DNA of 63,315 nucleotides from E44-bin89 sp034409565 (GTDB taxonomy: Bacteria > Chloroflexota > Dehalococcoidia > Dehalococcoidales > RBG-16-60-22), in NCBI GenBank assembly GCA_034409565.1, contig DAOUMS010000012.1, positions 1-63,315 on the forward strand, read 5' to 3'. The notes below the pieces were generated by a model. That model worked only from the letters and a program-made list of their open reading frames with translations, ran no database searches and was not told where the DNA came from. Made by a program: the position numbers and the translations under genes. Shown in pieces: positions 34,995-43,876 of this stretch. The first letter of the stretch is position 1; the number at the start of each line of letters is the position of its first letter.

Positions 34995-35062
34995 TTACAG
35001 GCAAGTTTAAATGATTAAGATGAGGTTAGAATAAAGTTAAAAAACAATTACAAAATGTTAAG
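34995..35062 (-). promoter_or_regulatory. Operator-like array with 11-bp period (Pho-box-like)
   Basis: On the plus strand TTA cores begin at 35015, 35026, 35037 and 35048, exactly 11 bp apart, with further TTA elements at 35058 and 34995. On the minus strand this reads as repeated [CT]TAAC[AT]-type half-sites. Direct repeats at 11-bp spacing are the binding geometry of OmpR/PhoB-type regulators. A similar array stands before pstS at 62496-62535. It ends 28 bp before the pseudo-receiver start. Confidence 0.6.
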
Positions 35063-35133
35063 AAGGAGGGGGTGTTAGCACAGGCGGTATTGATAAAATT
35101 GGTAGTGGCGACAAGGTTGACCAAAGGTAAAGG

Positions 35134-35817
35134 TCAGTCGGGCTTGGTCATCTGGTAACCCACTCCCGTTTTGGTGAGGATTATCTTGGGGTGGCCGGGG
35201 TCTGTTTCCAGTTTTTCCCTCAGGCGGCGGATGTAGACTTTGAGGCTGTTGGCGGCGTCTGGATAGTCATCTTCCCAGACTGATTCAGCGAGGCTGGAGT
35301 GAGTGACCACGCGACCCGCATTTTTCATGAGGTGGCTGATGATAGCGCCTTCTGTGGGCGTGAGGTTCACCTCTTTTTCATTGAGAAACAGCTGTCTGGT
35401 GGCTGGTTCAAGGCGGAGGTTCCCGCATACCAGCGGTGTCTCGACGTTGATGGGACCCTGCCGTCTGGTCAGCGCTTTTATCCTTGATAGCAGCTCAAGC
35501 TGCCGGAATGGTTTGACCACGTAGTCATCGGCGCCCCATTCCAGCCCCTTGACGATGTCAGTCTCATCGGCACGCACGGTCAGAATGAGTACAGGCACAC
35601 TGGAAAAGAGACGGACTTGCTTCAGCACATCAAAACCGCTGATATCGTCGAGCCCGAGGTCAAGGATAACCACGTCCGGTTTCTCGGTCTCCACCAGTTC
35701 AATTCCTTCCTCTCCCAGGTTGGTGGATATCAGTCTGGCTTCAGGCCAGCGTATCTGGAAAGCGAGGGAAATCGCTTCAACTATACCACGGTCATTCTCA
35801 ATGATGAGCACTTTCAT
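35134..35817 (-). CDS. OmpR/KdpE-type response regulator
   Basis: The 227-residue regulator has a receiver (VLIIENDRGIVEA; Asp in VVILDLGLDDISG; Lys in VVKPFRQ) and a winged-helix DNA-binding domain (~130-225; NLTPTEGAIISHLMKNAGRVV, ANSLKVYIRRLREKL). I choose ATG 35817, with AAGG 8 nt upstream; GTG 35826 is the alternative. Its gene starts at the stop of the CHASE4 kinase gene, its probable partner. It could bind the 11-bp repeat array just downstream. Confidence 0.92.
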   Translation of the reverse strand: MKVLIIENDRGIVEAISLAFQIRWPEARLISTNLGEEGIELVETEKPDVVILDLGLDDISGFDVLKQVRLFSSVPVLILTVRADETDIVKGLEWGADDYVVKPFRQLELLSRIKALTRRQGPINVETPLVCGNLRLEPATRQLFLNEKEVNLTPTEGAIISHLMKNAGRVVTHSSLAESVWEDDYPDAANSLKVYIRRLREKLETDPGHPKIILTKTGVGYQMTKPD

Positions 35818-35822
35818 GACGT

Positions 35823-38045
35823 TCACCTTTTTGCCGAGCCATCTTTTTGTTCGTTGACGTTAAGTGGAATGGAAAAGCTGAAAGTACTGCCCTTGCCCTT
35901 CTCACTCTGCACCCATATCTGGCCGCCGTGCAACTCCACCAGCTTCTTGGAGAGGCTTAATCCCAGTCCCAGTCCACTGAGGCGAGTCCTTTCTCCCTCC
36001 ACCTGTTGATAGGGTTCAAAGAGCTTTCCCTGCTCTTCTTGGCTTATGCCGCGGCCGGTGTCCTGCACTTCAACAACCAGGTGGTCTTCACTTTTTCTGG
36101 CCCGCACCGTGATGCTGCCTCCAGCGGGGGTGAATTTAAAGGCGTTATTGAGCAGGTTGAGCACTACCTGTCGCAGGCGGTCTTCATCGGCCCGGATGAT
36201 AGGCAGTGAGGGGGGAAGCTCAGCGTGCAACGAGTGGCCGTTCTTCCGGGCCAGCGGCCTTACGCTGTCCACAATGCTGCGGAGCAATTGCCCGGAATCA
36301 ACTGGTTCTGGATTGAGATGGAGCATCCCCACTTCGCCACGGGCCAGGTCAAGCAATTCATCAATCCGCTGGTTAAGATTGTAAGCACCCTGGCTGATAT
36401 TCTGGGCCAGCTCCCACAACGGCCCGCCCTTTTTTATTTCTTCAAGCATTAGCTCGCTGGAGGCGAGCACCGGCGTAATCGGTGTTTTGAGCTCATGCAC
36501 GAGGGCGCGGGTGAACTCCACTCTTTTGTTGATTTCCGCTTCCAGGTCCTGCCGCAGCGTCTTCTCTTCTTTGTATAGCTCCTGCAGTTTTGCCTCTGCC
36601 TTCTTGCGTTCGGTGATGTCGCGGGCGCCGCCAAGTATACCGATAACATTATTGGCCGCATCCCTGAGTGCAGTCATCGTCGCCTCAACCCAGACGGTGG
36701 AACCATCTTTGCGTATGACCTCAAGCTCCAGCGTCCGGGAGCGGGTGAGGTCTTTTGTCGCTTCGCTTTCTCTGGTCGCCTCTTCCGCAAAAACGTCCAT
36801 GGCATGGTTAAAGGAAGCGGGAGTCAGAACCTGGTCCAGTGACTGGGCAACGGCTTCGGCAACGCTGTGGCCAGAGAGGCGCGTTACCGATGGGCTGACG
36901 TAGGTGAACTTGAGATTCACGTCCGTGACATAAATGACGTCAGTGGCGTGTTCTGCCAGCAGGCGATAGTGCTCTTCACTATCGCGCAGTTCCGTTTCTG
37001 ATTGTTCTAGGGCGGCCAGCATGCCGTTGATGGTGGCACCGAGCCTGGACAGCTCATCCGAGCCGGCCACAGACACCCGGGCGGAGAGTTTGCCGCCCGT
37101 ACCAATATCGCTGACGCTCCGGCTGAGGTAGAAAAGACGTGAAAGGACCTGTTTCTCCAGCAGCAGGATGGTTACCAGGCCAAAGGCCAGACTGACGGCG
37201 ACAATGGTCAGTATGAGATAGGAGATGGCGGACTGGCCCTGGTGATAGATATCTCTGGGCGCGTCCACTCTGAGGATTAAAGCCGGCTGCCCGCCGATGT
37301 CTTTGATAAGTGTGTAGCCAGCAATGGATTTTTCGCTAAGAGGTTGAACGAAAACTGGCGACTTAGTCGAGAGGGAGGAGCGAGCGGCTAAAAAGTCTGA
37401 AGGAACCTGGGGGTCTTTAAATGCTTGAATAGATATTGAGAGTAGAGTCATTTCCGCCAGTTCATTGACCTTGGCCGCATCCAGGTAACGGCCCATTATC
37501 AGTGTGCCACGGATGGGGCCTGTGTCTTCACTGGTCAGAATGGGCTGAGAGCTGATTATCATGGGGCCTTCGGGAAGAACAATAGTGCCAGCGTAATCGC
37601 TTTCTGTGTCCCGGTGGGTAACCAGGAAATCATGATCCGCCAGATACTTTGGGATACTCGGTGGGAGAGGTACCTGTTCTTCATTCTCCAGGTCAAATGC
37701 TTTGGCAAATACAATATCCTTTGCAGAGTCGATATACAGCATCAGATGCAGCCCCAGCTCGGTGAAGGTACTATCGGTGAGGTTCGACCTGATGTAGTCT
37801 TCATTCTGGTCAGCGATGAAGGCATAAGTGTCATCCCAGGCCGACCAGTCCGCGGTCGTGGCCTCTAGGTTGGCTAATTCATATGAGTAAGACGCCAGTA
37901 CCCGCTCAATATCCCGATGGGTGCTCTGCTCTTCCAGCTCAGCATAGCTCCCCAGCAGGATGTTGCGCGAGATGAAAAACAGCAGTATGATTACGCCGTA
38001 AAAGGTGCCGGCAATGATAAGCAGCGTCTTTCTGCGCAGTGTCAT
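35823..38045 (-). CDS. CHASE4-HAMP-PAS sensor histidine kinase
   Basis: Of 740 residues, 8-28 form the first membrane helix, ~45-260 an extracytoplasmic CHASE4-like sensor (ATTADWSAWDDTYAFI), ~273-297 the second helix, then HAMP (~298-350), PAS/PAC (~358-478), HisKA with LVHELKTPITP (phosphoacceptor His517) and an ATPase with NLLNNAFKFTP, DTGRGI and GLGLGLSLSK. It is followed by its OmpR-type regulator. The divergent repeat-built membrane protein gene starts 196 bp away and may be a target. Confidence 0.93.
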   Translation of the reverse strand: MTLRRKTLLIIAGTFYGVIILLFFISRNILLGSYAELEEQSTHRDIERVLASYSYELANLEATTADWSAWDDTYAFIADQNEDYIRSNLTDSTFTELGLHLMLYIDSAKDIVFAKAFDLENEEQVPLPPSIPKYLADHDFLVTHRDTESDYAGTIVLPEGPMIISSQPILTSEDTGPIRGTLIMGRYLDAAKVNELAEMTLLSISIQAFKDPQVPSDFLAARSSLSTKSPVFVQPLSEKSIAGYTLIKDIGGQPALILRVDAPRDIYHQGQSAISYLILTIVAVSLAFGLVTILLLEKQVLSRLFYLSRSVSDIGTGGKLSARVSVAGSDELSRLGATINGMLAALEQSETELRDSEEHYRLLAEHATDVIYVTDVNLKFTYVSPSVTRLSGHSVAEAVAQSLDQVLTPASFNHAMDVFAEEATRESEATKDLTRSRTLELEVIRKDGSTVWVEATMTALRDAANNVIGILGGARDITERKKAEAKLQELYKEEKTLRQDLEAEINKRVEFTRALVHELKTPITPVLASSELMLEEIKKGGPLWELAQNISQGAYNLNQRIDELLDLARGEVGMLHLNPEPVDSGQLLRSIVDSVRPLARKNGHSLHAELPPSLPIIRADEDRLRQVVLNLLNNAFKFTPAGGSITVRARKSEDHLVVEVQDTGRGISQEEQGKLFEPYQQVEGERTRLSGLGLGLSLSKKLVELHGGQIWVQSEKGKGSTFSFSIPLNVNEQKDGSAKR

Positions 38046-38178
38046 ATTTTATGCCTCTGACAAGCATTCTATCACTCGTTGTTATGTCTAGCAAGACCGG
38101 GACTCAAGGGCGAGCACTCTGGCTGGTGTTGCCATTGTGGGGGACTGCGCTGGTAGTTTTCGCCGGAATGAGTAAAAT

Positions 38179-38207
38179 TTGACCGATAGTCTGCGGACAG
38201 GTAAACT
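38179..38207 (+). promoter_or_regulatory. Sigma70-like promoter for the repeat-built membrane protein gene
   Basis: TTGACC (38179-38184), a 17-bp spacer and TAAACT (38202-38207) lie 34 bp before ATG 38241, with AGGTGG at 38223-38228 as a rather distant ribosome-binding site. Confidence 0.55.
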
Positions 38208-38240
38208 ATCTCATAAATAATTAGGTGGACATAATAAGAT

Positions 38241-40124
38241 ATGATCTGGCTACGCAGGACCGTCGCCATACCCCTGGCCATTGTCTTTGTCATTCTGTCG
38301 CTGCTGGTGCTGGTCGCCTTCCGCGTCAACGCCACCGCTGGCAATCCGGATTTCTACGCGGAACAGCTAAAACAGGTGGACGTGTACCATTTCATTTACG
38401 ACGATGTGCTGCCAGCGGCACTGGAAGAAGTCGGGGCAGGTGACGATACCGGGGGGGCCGGCGTTATCCTCTCGCCGCTCCAGCCCCATCTGGCTGATGT
38501 GGTCAGACAAACACTGCCCCCGGAATGGCTTCAGGCACAGGTGGAGCAGGCTATCGACGAGGTGGTGCCCTATGTCTGGGGGGAAAAGGATGCCTTTGGC
38601 ATTACCATTCCGTTAAAAGACAGGGTGGAGGTTGGAGGCGAAGCCATAAAGAATGTTTTGCATCGCGAAGATGTCTTTCCGGTGCTTTATGAGCAGCTTA
38701 TCCAGTTAATTATCGAAGAGATAGCCTCGGCTGAAGATGGCATGCCGCCCATACTGCCTGCATCCGAAGAGGAACTGGGCGTAATATTGCGTAAGGTGGT
38801 GCCCCAGGATTGGCTGCTGGCGCAGATAGACAGTGCCGTTGCTGAGGCGGTACCCTACCTCACCAAAGAACAGGCGCATTTAATGGTAGAGATAGATATA
38901 GCCAGGCCGCTCGATGAGCTGGAGGAAGTGCTGACCGATATTCTGTCCAGGCCGGAAACCTACGATAGTCTGTTTGACGAAATGCTGGCGCCGACACTAA
39001 AGCAGAACCTGGAAGAAAGAAGCCCACTCCCCATTGATGTGGAACTGACCGGGGATGAAATCATGGCGACCATGAAAGCAGTCATGCCGCTGGAGTGGTA
39101 TCAGGCACTGGTGAGAGACCTGGTCGGTCAGATATTCGCCTACCTGCGCGGGGAACAGGAGACGCTGGAATTGACCATATCTCTGGCCGACCGCAAGCCA
39201 GAGATAGCGGCGACACTCAGCCAGCTGGCCGATGAGAAAATAGAGAGCGCCTTTGATTCCCTGCCGGTCTGCTCGGGGGCACAGCTGCGGGAGCTGCTGT
39301 CAGACCCCTCTCTGGAAAACATACTATGCCGTCCGGTGGATATCTCCTATCAGGAATTCAAGGAACTGGTGGGCATGGACGTGGCAAGTCTGGTGCAGCC
39401 TCTGGTTGAAATAGGCATACCCGATGAATGGGTTCTGTCGGAAGCGGAGCTGAGCCAGCTATTTGGTGGTGAGGAGGATGAGAATATCTTGCTTCAGGCT
39501 CGAGAACTGGTACAGGAAGGCCTGGTCTTTACCGAGGAGGATTTGAGTGGATTTACGGGTGATGATGCCGTGGCTCTGGAAGACATCCGGCAGCAGATAG
39601 CCGATGGGCTGGTTTTTAACGAGCAGGATTTGAACGAGATGATAGGTGGTGGGGATACGGGTATCGGTGGGCAAATGGCTACCTTTGAGCAGGTACGTTC
39701 CAGTCTTGGCATGGCGAAGCAATGGATTGGCTTTATCTGGATAGCACCATTTTTACTGCTGCTGGCGGTGGGTGCGCTGGGTGGCCGACAGTGGAGCAGC
39801 AGGCTTATCTGGGCGGCGGCACTGCTGGCCTTCATGTCGCTCATTGCCTATATCATCTTTGGCCCGGTTTATTCCGCCACCGCCCAGCCGGTGATAGACC
39901 AGACACTGACAACGGGGTTCGGGCAGACTGACGGTGTGGCGTCACTGGTGGCGCAGAAGGGCGTTGACCTGGCGCAGAATGCCATTGATACCTTTATCAG
40001 CGGGCTCAGGAATCAGGCTATCGCCATAATAATCGCCTCGGTGGTGCTGGTCGGGGTGGGAGTGGTGCTGCACAACTGGGAAAAAATTCGGCGCTCGGGT
40101 GAACCTCCGCAAGACGGAGAGTAA
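38241..40124 (+). CDS. Membrane-anchored protein built of ~95-residue PxxW repeats
   Basis: I do not recognise this 627-residue protein. It has an N-terminal helix (about 8-28), a long acidic extracytoplasmic region, and C-terminal helices (about 494-512, 521-541 and 592-610). Three units align on LPPEW (W96), VVPQDW (W191) and VMPLEW (W286), exactly 95 residues apart, each followed by an AQ/AL...VPY-type helix and an EQ-rich turn; a weaker fourth copy is IPDEW (W397). Two shorter repeats, QEGLVFTEEDL and ADGLVFNEQDL, lie at ~424-465. It is divergent from the CHASE4 kinase. A surface or membrane-associated structural role is conceivable, but unproven. Confidence 0.85.
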   Translation: MIWLRRTVAIPLAIVFVILSLLVLVAFRVNATAGNPDFYAEQLKQVDVYHFIYDDVLPAALEEVGAGDDTGGAGVILSPLQPHLADVVRQTLPPEWLQAQVEQAIDEVVPYVWGEKDAFGITIPLKDRVEVGGEAIKNVLHREDVFPVLYEQLIQLIIEEIASAEDGMPPILPASEEELGVILRKVVPQDWLLAQIDSAVAEAVPYLTKEQAHLMVEIDIARPLDELEEVLTDILSRPETYDSLFDEMLAPTLKQNLEERSPLPIDVELTGDEIMATMKAVMPLEWYQALVRDLVGQIFAYLRGEQETLELTISLADRKPEIAATLSQLADEKIESAFDSLPVCSGAQLRELLSDPSLENILCRPVDISYQEFKELVGMDVASLVQPLVEIGIPDEWVLSEAELSQLFGGEEDENILLQARELVQEGLVFTEEDLSGFTGDDAVALEDIRQQIADGLVFNEQDLNEMIGGGDTGIGGQMATFEQVRSSLGMAKQWIGFIWIAPFLLLLAVGALGGRQWSSRLIWAAALLAFMSLIAYIIFGPVYSATAQPVIDQTLTTGFGQTDGVASLVAQKGVDLAQNAIDTFISGLRNQAIAIIIASVVLVGVGVVLHNWEKIRRSGEPPQDGE

Positions 40125-40275
40125 GCTCTTAGGGGCATGTTATTGCCGCTATGCCAGCTTTGGTCAAACCACTGGCGACCCAGCCCATGATTGACTACCT
40201 CAGGGGGAAAGAAACCAGGTAGATAAGCATCATCCCTGGGCGATTATTCTCTACGTCACTCTTACCACTGGCCAC

Positions 40276-40677
40276 TTATGCGCTTAGATGTAAGGCTGTT
40301 CGACTTTGCGCCGCACGCCGCAGCTTGGCCCGTATGCGCGCTATCAGTTCCAACGGATAGAATGGCTTCCTGATGTAATCATCGGCACCAATCTCAACAG
40401 AATCGCGTAAAGCGGTCACCTCACTATGGCCGGTCAGCATAATCACTGGCACATCGGAGTTCCGGCGTATCAGGTTAAGTACCTGGAAGCCATCGAGGCC
40501 GGGCATCATAATATCGAGGATAATCAGGTCCGGTTGGCGCTCACGCCACAGGGAAAATGCAGCATCGCCACTGGTGGCACCCACAAAATCATACCCCTCT
40601 GCTTCAAGAACATTCTTGAGCAGGCGAAGTATCTCCTCTTCGTCATCGATGGCCATTATGCAAGTACGCTTTTTCAT
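40276..40677 (-). CDS. Single-domain response regulator
   Basis: The 133-residue receiver has the acidic residues in IMAIDDEEEIL, phosphoacceptor in LIILDIMMPGLDG, Thr in MLTGHSE and Lys in DDYIRKPF, followed only by a short basic tail. AGAGAGGAACTG precedes the ATG. No kinase is adjacent, so it is an orphan receiver. Confidence 0.9.
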   Translation of the reverse strand: MKKRTCIMAIDDEEEILRLLKNVLEAEGYDFVGATSGDAAFSLWRERQPDLIILDIMMPGLDGFQVLNLIRRNSDVPVIMLTGHSEVTALRDSVEIGADDYIRKPFYPLELIARIRAKLRRAAQSRTALHLSA

Positions 40678-40706
40678 CAGTTCCTCTCTTTTTTCCCTTC
40701 AAGGCG

Positions 40707-41000
40707 TTAATTTGGTGATATCTTGTAGCCGGCTACCCTTGACAATGAAAGCGAAGCGCGCAAATTTGCTTTCCATTCTGGTAAATAGGAACCGCCGCCA
40801 TCCACGTTAACACGTTTAATCGCTAGGGGGGCGGTTACGGCTAGGATATTACGTTTGTTGACGCCAGGTGGATTGACCGTGGCCACTCTGCCGTGTGACC
40901 TGCGGAACTGCTTCATCATTTCATTGTGCGCCGAAAATGAAGTCTTATGGTGTGGCCATACGGCAATAATTTTCATTCGCTTGTTTGGCATCGTGGGCAC
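40707..41000 (-). CDS. Hypothetical basic protein (97 aa), doubtful
   Basis: The frame from 41000 (or ATG 40976, giving MKIIAVWPHHKTSF) encodes a basic protein with no membrane helix and no motif I know. Ribosome-binding sites are weak. It occupies most of an otherwise empty 486-bp gap between two response-regulator genes on the same strand, and its composition (NPPGVNKRNILAVTAPLAIK) is protein-like. It may equally be a chance frame. Confidence 0.3.
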   Translation of the reverse strand: MPTMPNKRMKIIAVWPHHKTSFSAHNEMMKQFRRSHGRVATVNPPGVNKRNILAVTAPLAIKRVNVDGGGSYLPEWKANLRASLSLSRVAGYKISPN

Positions 41001-41108
41001 ACCCCTGGCGGTTGTTCTGTGCTTTCAGGATAGAGCCAAGATGCGAAACAAAACCTAAATATCTAACTTGAAATTCTAAAAATTTCCTTAACATTTTGGG
41101 AAATAGAA

Positions 41109-41129
41109 AGGCACCCGGAACGGGTGCCT
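41109..41129 (-). terminator. Terminator hairpin after the OmpR-type regulator gene
   Basis: AGGCACCCG (41109-41117) pairs perfectly with CGGGTGCCT (41121-41129) around a GAA loop. On the minus strand it begins 35 nt after the stop at 41164 and is followed by TTCTATTTCC, a modest T-rich tail. Confidence 0.7.
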
Positions 41130-41163
41130 CTGTAGGTCTGGTTAAAAAGGTATCGCCTGTTTC

Positions 41164-41856
41164 TCAGGCAGAATCCGTGAACTGGTAGCCAACGCCGGAA
41201 ACAGTGAGGATGCATCTGGGATGGTTCGGGTTTGACTCCAGCTTGGCACGCAGCCGGCGGACAAAGACATGCAGGTATTCCCTTTCATCCCGATATTCCG
41301 GGCCCCATACCTTGTTAAGGAGTTGAGTATGGGTGAGCACCTTGCCCGAATTCAAGGCCAGTTCCTGAAGGAGGGCGTATTCAGTGGGCGTCAGTTTTAC
41401 CTCCATGCCGGCACGAGTTACCCGCCTTTTGGCGAAGTTGATGACCAGATCACCGCTGGTGATGGCAGCTTTCGTCACTGATGTGCCAGCCGTTCTGGTG
41501 CGCCGGAGAACGGCGCTGACCCGCGCCATCAGTTCGTTAGCCCCGAAAGGCTTGACAATATAGTCGTCAGCACCCAGGTCAAGGCACTTTACCTTGTCCT
41601 TTTCATCACCGCGTGCGCTGAGCATAATAATCGGGGTTTGTGACCATTCCCGCAGCCGGCGGCATACCTCGAAGCCGTCCATTTTGGGCATCATGACGTC
41701 CAGTATGATGAGGTCGGGCAGTTCTCTCTCTATGCTGTGGAGCGCTTCTTCGCCATTGGTGGCACTGGTGACCACATAGCCTCTGTCTTCTAGATTGGAA
41801 CGGACAAATTTAAGGATGCTCAGCTCATCATCGACTATCAGAAGGTGTCCTTTCAT
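41164..41856 (-). CDS. OmpR-type response regulator
   Basis: The 230-residue regulator has a receiver (LLIVDDELSILKF; Asp in LIILDVMMPKMDG; Ser in MLSARGDE; Lys in YIVKPFG) and a C-terminal winged helix (LTPTEYALLQELALNSGKVLT; REYLHVFVRRLRAKLE). It lies 43 nt downstream of another receiver gene but no kinase is linked. The CHASE4 kinase 6 kb away or an unlinked kinase must serve it. Confidence 0.93.
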   Translation of the reverse strand: MKGHLLIVDDELSILKFVRSNLEDRGYVVTSATNGEEALHSIERELPDLIILDVMMPKMDGFEVCRRLREWSQTPIIMLSARGDEKDKVKCLDLGADDYIVKPFGANELMARVSAVLRRTRTAGTSVTKAAITSGDLVINFAKRRVTRAGMEVKLTPTEYALLQELALNSGKVLTHTQLLNKVWGPEYRDEREYLHVFVRRLRAKLESNPNHPRCILTVSGVGYQFTDSA

Positions 41857-41899
41857 CAGCGAAGAGTCCTTTTGTCGGTAAGCTCAATCAATAATTAAA

Positions 41900-42529
41900 C
41901 TACGCCTTTTTTAGAATTCTGAGCAGAGCGTCCCGGAATTCTGCCACCGAGGCAATTGGCTTCTGCAATTCCGAAGGCAGACCGGAGAGCAGTGACTTGC
42001 CGCCGGCCCCCTGCTTGGCTGCCAGCTGCAGCAGCAGCCGGTGCTCTCTGGCCAGGCTATTAACCAGTTCAGTGAAGTTAGTCTGCATCAGTCTGGTTTG
42101 TTCGGCAATATTCTGCTGGAGCTGGAGGTATTGCTTCTTTTCCTGGAGCTGTGCCTGCCATTTGACAATGGCCCCGCGAATTTTTAGCAGCACTTCATTC
42201 TGGTCAAATGGCTTGCTGATATAGTCATAAGCACCCAGCTTCATGGCCTCAACGGCAGTCCGGACATCGCTAACTGCGGTTACCATGATGACGCAGATAT
42301 CTGGCCAATCAGTGGTTATTTTGGCGAGCACATCAACGCCGGACAACCCGGGCATTTTGATATCTAGCAGCACCACATCAATATCAGCATCAGCTATGAC
42401 AGTCAGGGCTTCCTTGCCGTCGGCGGCGGTGGCAACATCGTAACCGGCAGCCTGCAATATGCGCTCGAACAGTATCCGTACTGTTTCCTCGTCATCAACA
42501 ACGAGGACCTTTATTTTCTCATCTGCCAT
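41900..42529 (-). CDS. Response regulator with coiled-coil tail, no output domain
   Basis: The 209-residue protein has a complete receiver (VLVVDDEETVRIL; Asp in VVLLDIKMPGLSG; Thr in MVTAVSD; Lys in YISKPFD) and a Gln/Glu-rich helical tail. The tail resembles the linker that precedes the HD-GYP domain in the regulator at 2974-4005 (LEEKVAEQANKIR versus LQQNIAEQTRLMQ), but the protein then ends without HD-GYP. ATG 42529 with AGGGTAATAA is preferred to a longer frame from 42652 lacking a ribosome-binding site. Confidence 0.88.
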   Translation of the reverse strand: MADEKIKVLVVDDEETVRILFERILQAAGYDVATAADGKEALTVIADADIDVVLLDIKMPGLSGVDVLAKITTDWPDICVIMVTAVSDVRTAVEAMKLGAYDYISKPFDQNEVLLKIRGAIVKWQAQLQEKKQYLQLQQNIAEQTRLMQTNFTELVNSLAREHRLLLQLAAKQGAGGKSLLSGLPSELQKPIASVAEFRDALLRILKKA

Positions 42530-42682
42530 TTTATTACCCTGGCGGCCTCCTCTTATAATAGCCTGTATTTCATCAGGGGTAAAGAGCTTGGGAAAAATTG
42601 GCCTGCCGGCTTTTCCGCCAGGTGGGCTGGCAGCGTGACGGACGAGCTTCATGTAACATCAAGGCCGATAATTATTATCCGT

Positions 42683-43876
42683 TCAAGAACGGACGTGATG
42701 TCGCTCGACAAACCGGGCCATGCGTCTCAGTGCCTCCTCAATATCGGATAAAGAGGTTGCGTAGCAACAGCGCACGTGGCCTTCTCCCAGCCTCCCGAAC
42801 AGGGTGCCGGGCATAACAATGACCTTTTCTTCCTTAAGGAGATTTTCGGTGAATTCGTCTGAGGTCATGCCGGTAACCTTGACCGACGGAAAGGCATAGA
42901 AGGCGCCTTTTGGTTCGTGGCACTTGAGGCCTATGTCGTTAAGGCCGTGGATGATTACCTCACGTCGGCGGGCATACTCAGCCAGCATCCGCTGTACATC
43001 GTCCTCGCCGCTTTCCAGGGCTTCCAGAGCCGCCATCTGCGCCATGCTGGATGGGCTGAGCATGGTGTGCTGGTGCACCTTGCTGATGGCAGCCATGATT
43101 TCCGCCGGTCCGGCGGCGTAGCCCAGACGCCAGCCGGTCATGGCGTACGCTTTGGAGAAACCGTCGAGGAGAATAGTGCGCTCCTTCATCCCCGGCAGAG
43201 TTGGGAAACAGGTATGTTCCACGCCGTAGGTCAGGCGACTGTATATCTCGTCGGAGATGACCAGAAGGTCATGCTTTGCCACCACCCGGGCGATTCCGGC
43301 ATATTCCTCACGGGTGAGCTCGGTACCTGTGGGGTTGGCCGGATAACCGAAGAGTATTGCCTTTGTCCTGGGCGTAATTCTGGTCTCAATCTGTTCCGGT
43401 TCCATCTTGAAGTCGTTATCCGGTCGGGTAGGCACGGTGACCGGCACACCGTGTGCCAGGACGATGCAGGAAGGGTAGCAAACATAGTGGGGGTCGGGCA
43501 TGATAACCTCATCACCGGGGTCTATAATCGTCCGGAAAGCCAGGTCCATCGCCTGGCTCGAACCAACGGTAATAACGATTTCCGTCTCCGGGTCATATCT
43601 TATGCCGTAGTGTTTTTCCAGATGCCGGGCAACGGCCTCCCGCAGTTCGGGAAACCCTGTCGTCGGTGTATAGCTGGTGATGCCTTTCTTCATGGCTTCA
43701 ATGCTGGCCTCACAGATGTGCCAGGGCGTGGGAAAATCAGGCTCGCCGATGCTTAGGGAAATGCCGCCTTCCAGAGAGTGAAACAGGCTTAAAAATTTGG
43801 CAAAGCCGACGTCGGACACTTTAGCCACGCGTGCTGCAGTCCTTTTTTTCTTTCCGGTTACCTGTTTTTCAGCCAT
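42683..43876 (-). CDS. Class I/II PLP-dependent aminotransferase
   Basis: The 397-residue fold-type I enzyme has ISLSIGEPDFPTP near residue 38, SYTPTTGFPELREA (~67), the NPTGTELTREEY segment (~190), and the Schiff-base Lys in LDGFSKAYAMTGWRLGY (~245). It resembles aspartate/aromatic aminotransferases of the PatA type. Exact substrates are not determinable. A short Lys/Arg-rich N-terminal extension precedes the conserved part. It is divergent from the acyl-CoA synthetase gene. Confidence 0.9.
   Translation of the reverse strand: MAEKQVTGKKKRTAARVAKVSDVGFAKFLSLFHSLEGGISLSIGEPDFPTPWHICEASIEAMKKGITSYTPTTGFPELREAVARHLEKHYGIRYDPETEIVITVGSSQAMDLAFRTIIDPGDEVIMPDPHYVCYPSCIVLAHGVPVTVPTRPDNDFKMEPEQIETRITPRTKAILFGYPANPTGTELTREEYAGIARVVAKHDLLVISDEIYSRLTYGVEHTCFPTLPGMKERTILLDGFSKAYAMTGWRLGYAAGPAEIMAAISKVHQHTMLSPSSMAQMAALEALESGEDDVQRMLAEYARRREVIIHGLNDIGLKCHEPKGAFYAFPSVKVTGMTSDEFTENLLKEEKVIVMPGTLFGRLGEGHVRCCYATSLSDIEEALRRMARFVERHHVRS

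Noticed and set aside
34967..35134. Array explained only by AT-richness
   Set aside because: Considered as the null explanation for the periodic TTA elements; four exact 11-bp steps and the match in geometry to the pstS site made it unsatisfying, although similar AT-rich sequence at 9900-9960 does not keep the period.
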